A stretch of DNA of 64,000 nt from Scilla litardierei (Eukaryota > Streptophyta > Magnoliopsida > Asparagales > Asparagaceae): contig CM061142.1 in NCBI GenBank assembly GCA_030789695.1, positions 572,623,281 through 572,687,280 of the forward strand, given 5' to 3'. The notes beneath the pieces were generated by a model. That model was not told the origin of the DNA and did no database searches. It saw nothing but the letters and a program-made list of their open reading frames with translations. Of the stretch, positions 61,206 to 64,000 are shown in pieces. How positions within the stretch are numbered: the first letter of the stretch is position 1; each line of letters begins with the position of its first letter. Made by a program: the position numbers and the translations under genes.

Positions 61206-62907
61206 AACATGAGATGTCCCGATTTTATGAGTTATTGCAATATGCACCATGGATGTCCTGATCTTACGATGACCCTGCATGTTTGTTTTGGTGGTGCATT
61301 CATCCACAATGGTGTGCACATGAGGTTTATGTACTTTCTTGAAATCTCATACATGCACTGGGATTGACCGCAGAAGTTTAAACATGAACCTATAAGAAAT
61401 TTCATCATGCATTCTGAATGAAAATATGGAGTCAAAAGAGTTCCAGTAAATAGGTTCTTGGATCTTCTTATATGTCGGAATCATATTACTTGTTCAATGA
61501 AAGATTGTGCATAATATAAATCATAGGGGCATGAAAGGTTACATCTGTTAGACAAGATGAATATGCACTATAATTTCATAAAATTTTGATCCATAAACCT
61601 AGATATAGTTTTACACCTTTAGATTTCAACGAATATCAACTATAATCGAAGTTTCAGATTGAACCATTAACAACTGCTTGAGCTTAATATAATTCACATC
61701 TACTTTTATGTTCATGAGAACTTGAGAACTTAATGATGTCAATAAGAGCTTACATATCCAACCACATAGACATAAGAATATTGTTTCCTAGCTCAACCAT
61801 CATTGAAAAGGAATGATGGCAAGAAAGCAGCAAGTACATGGACTGGTGACCCTGTGGACAGAATCTAGCAAAGATGTTGATTCCAAACATGCAAGCAACG
61901 ACAGAACATGTTAAAAACCCAGATACCTTTTTGTAAGTTAGTTCTCATATAGCATTCGTGAGAATAGTGGTTAGAGATTGCACTATCCAAAGGCACACAC
62001 TTTTTAAATTCATCATCATACGTTACTAGAAAAATGATGTGAATGTTCAAATAAAAGGAATAGATGTTAGCTTTTTCGAATCTAGAATCATGATAAATGC
62101 TTCTGTTCTTGCTCGATTAGTGCACTTTGTATATGCTTCAGCAAATTCTTGGCAACTCAATCTTACATTCTGGAATAACCTCTGCAGTCTTTGTTCCTGG
62201 AATTTAATGGGGTTTTGTTGAATTTTTTGCAACAAAGTTGGTATTTTGGTGTATGTGTATGGATTATTATTGTCTAATTTTTTATTGTTTTTGATAATTT
62301 TAGATGTTCATCAATGTGCCATTTATCTTTGCTTGGTTTTGTTAGGTTTTATACTTGCTATTCATGAATGCATTACTTGTCATATGTGGCACTCTGCTTA
62401 TACAAGTTATTTGGGGAATGTTGGACACTTTGTTGTACGTTTTGTTGCATCTGTGCCACTGCCGTCTGAAGAAGAGAATCGAATCAGTTAGGTTGTTGGA
62501 TGAATTGTTGAACAGTTTGTTGTACCAGGATGTTCAACATGCTAAGTCTATATGCAACGATTGACTGCTCAAAGCATTCGAGGATGTGCGAATGGCGTTC
62601 GCGTAATCTTTTATATCTCTATCTAACTGTTCAGGTATTTATGGAGGTTATTAACTGTTATAGATTTGATCGGCTGTATATCTCTTGTTACCTTGTTGAG
62701 AAATGGTTGGAGAGATTTTCGCCGGCAATATCCTGGCAACAATCTCCTGCAGATATTCTGGGATCTCCTTCTTGCTGTAGATGTTGCAGGTATTGCAGTT
62801 GACGAACTGAATCTAGATCTGATTGCATGAGTGCTGATTGAACCGAAGATTGCGGGTATTCTTGCTTTTAGGGTTCGGAGCAATTGGCAACTAGGGCATG
62901 GACTTTG
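61206..62907. other. AT-rich DNA without a recognisable gene
   Basis: Only short open stretches up to about 110 codons with no known motif. 62440-62900 is less AT-rich and may be older coding or transposon sequence, but I cannot identify it. Confidence 0.45.
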
Positions 62908-63274
62908 TGTTAAAAGTTCTGTGAGATTACTCCGGGAGGAAGGCCGACGACTACGCACGTAGGATCAAGGGAGTTGATCGACTCGGTGGTGCAAGGGGAG
63001 CTTGCAGGCAAGGGGAGCTTGCCAAGAATACTTCACGGGGTTGATTGCGATCACCCCTCACGGTTTGTATTAAGGGAGAGTGTGTTCTTCTTTATAGAAG
63101 CGTGGTTATTAGAGTTTGTATTATCTGATTTCATAGTGAAGTATTCTACTTTTCTGGGCGTGGCCCCGCAGATGTAGGTGTGTGCACTGAACTGCGTTAC
63201 CAAGTCTTGTGTGTCTCTGGTTGCTGTGTGTTGTTGCGTTGTTCTTAAGATTCATTACTGCGTACTGAATTTCA
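62908..63274 (+). mobile_element. 5' LTR of a Ty1/copia element
   Basis: The end is fixed by the primer site at 63277; it ends TACTGAATTTCA. The start at TGTTAAAAGTTCTGTGAG (62908) is the best TG candidate, which gives about 367 bp, but the true start could lie further left. TTCTTTATAGAAG near 63089 may be the TATA region. The other LTR is outside the window. Confidence 0.5.
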
Positions 63275-63276
63275 AT

Positions 63277-63288
63277 TGGTATCAGAGC
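63277..63288 (+). other. tRNA-iMet primer-binding site
   Basis: TGGTATCAGAGC, the standard plant copia site, lies 2 bases after the LTR end. Confidence 0.93.
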
Positions 63289-63351
63289 AAGTCATCCGTA
63301 TTACTTTGATTGTTCAAAGTGGGTGTGATCTTGTGTGTCAGTACGCTCATC

Positions 63352-64000
63352 ATGAATACCAAAGAAGGTGCCTCTGTTACTCATCCTCCCTTGCTCACCG
63401 GATCTAATTACACATATTGGAAGTCACGCATGCGAGCCTTTATCAAGTCCCTAGATGAAAAGGCTTGGGTGGCTACGGTTGAAGGATGGAGCCCTCCGAC
63501 TGAAGTTAACAAGGAAGGCAAGGAATGCATCAAACCCGTGAAAGATTGGAATCCTGAAGAGGAGCGCGCTGCCTTAGGAAACTCTAAAGCCGTTAACACC
63601 ATCTTCACTGCCGTCGATGAAGAATAGTTCAAGCTTATATCAACTTGCGAGCACACAAAAGAAGCACGGGACATTCTTCAAAATGTGCATGAAGGGACCA
63701 GCACTGTTAAGGCGTCCAAATTGCAAATGCTTGCCTCACAGTTTGAAAACCTGAGGATGAATGAAAACGAGACAGTTGCAGAGTTCAACGGAAGATTGAG
63801 GGATATAGCCAACCAGGCATTCCAACTGGGTAAGAAATATTCTCAAAAGAAGTTGGTTGAAAAGACTCTGAGATCCTTGCCAGAAAAATTTTCGGCTAAG
63901 ATTGCTGCAATAGAGGAAGTAAGAAACACATCCACCATGAGATTAGACAAACTCATGGGCTCTCTACAAACTTATGAGATGAATCTCAAGCAAAACAAAA
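63352..64000 (+). pseudogene. gag: Ty1/copia gag (UBN2-type), one internal stop, cut by window end
   Basis: The start is the ATG at 63352, 64 bases after the primer site. The N-terminal part has PPLLTGSNYTYWKSRMRAFI and KAWVATVEGWSPPT, typical of the copia Gag domain that precedes UBN2. One TAG at 63625-63627 falls where relatives have Glu before FKLIS, a single-base change from GAG. The frame then stays open to the window edge, with HEGTSTVKASKLQML, FNGRLRDIANQAF and TLRSLPEKFSAKIAAIEEV. The zinc knuckle and pol would lie beyond 64000. The rest of the frame is undamaged, so this copy is fairly young or the stop is read through. The lineage within copia is not decided. Confidence 0.88.

Overview
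This is repeat-rich intergenic DNA from a large flowering-plant genome. It is a mosaic of LTR retrotransposons nested in each other, two satellite-type arrays, miniature inverted-repeat elements in (TA)n tracts, and small remnants of host-gene sequence. The plant assignment rests on typical plant retroelement lineages (Tekay-type chromovirus, Tat-type with an antisense ORF, Athila-like, Ty1/copia), a tRNA-iMet-type primer site, and two exons of the plant-specific SnRK2 kinase family. I saw no rRNA or tRNA gene, CRISPR array or bacterial-type operon. No intact host gene is evident, and I cannot name the species.

Layout: 1-4812 is a GC-rich satellite of 73-83 bp monomers, each with a strong dyad, running into degenerate copies and a CA/TA microsatellite (to 5272). 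5273-11613 is an old, minus-strand relative of the non-autonomous element described below (internal region plus one LTR). 11614-21100 is a copia-type LTR split by a 7.8 kb Tat-like element (13079-20881, target duplication ATAGT). That element carries a decayed gag, an antisense coiled-coil ORF and a 54-bp tandem array, but no pol. 21101-26013 is an Athila-like relic split by a 2.4 kb solo LTR. 26014-28376 is a 3' LTR with its adjoining internal end from another gypsy-type element. 28377-29514 holds three different inverted-repeat elements in one (TA)n region.

33239-42892 is a complete non-autonomous element (LARD type): two ~2.97 kb LTRs, 3.7 kb of non-coding interior and target duplication AAGAG. 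44423-55163 is a complete minus-strand Tekay-type chromovirus: LTRs of 2974 and 2920 bp, target duplication TTATG, gag, protease, reverse transcriptase, RNase H, integrase and chromodomain. The coding path is broken at two places, and in both a GT-AG intron of exactly the right length restores the frame. 55169-62907 is older unique-looking DNA with a MULE-type MITE and two decayed SnRK2 exons. 62908-64000 is the 5' end of a copia element cut by the window edge.

How the parts fit: the LARD, the Tekay element and the old copy at 5-11 kb share LTR termini, the sequence at the primer site, the block before the polypurine tract, and two hairpins in the long LTR leader. One hairpin shows a compensatory base-pair change. 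The best reading is an autonomous element and its parasites using the same replication machinery. The Tekay introns suggest that splicing sets the Gag versus Gag-Pol ratio. These two points are the main candidates for undescribed biology here.
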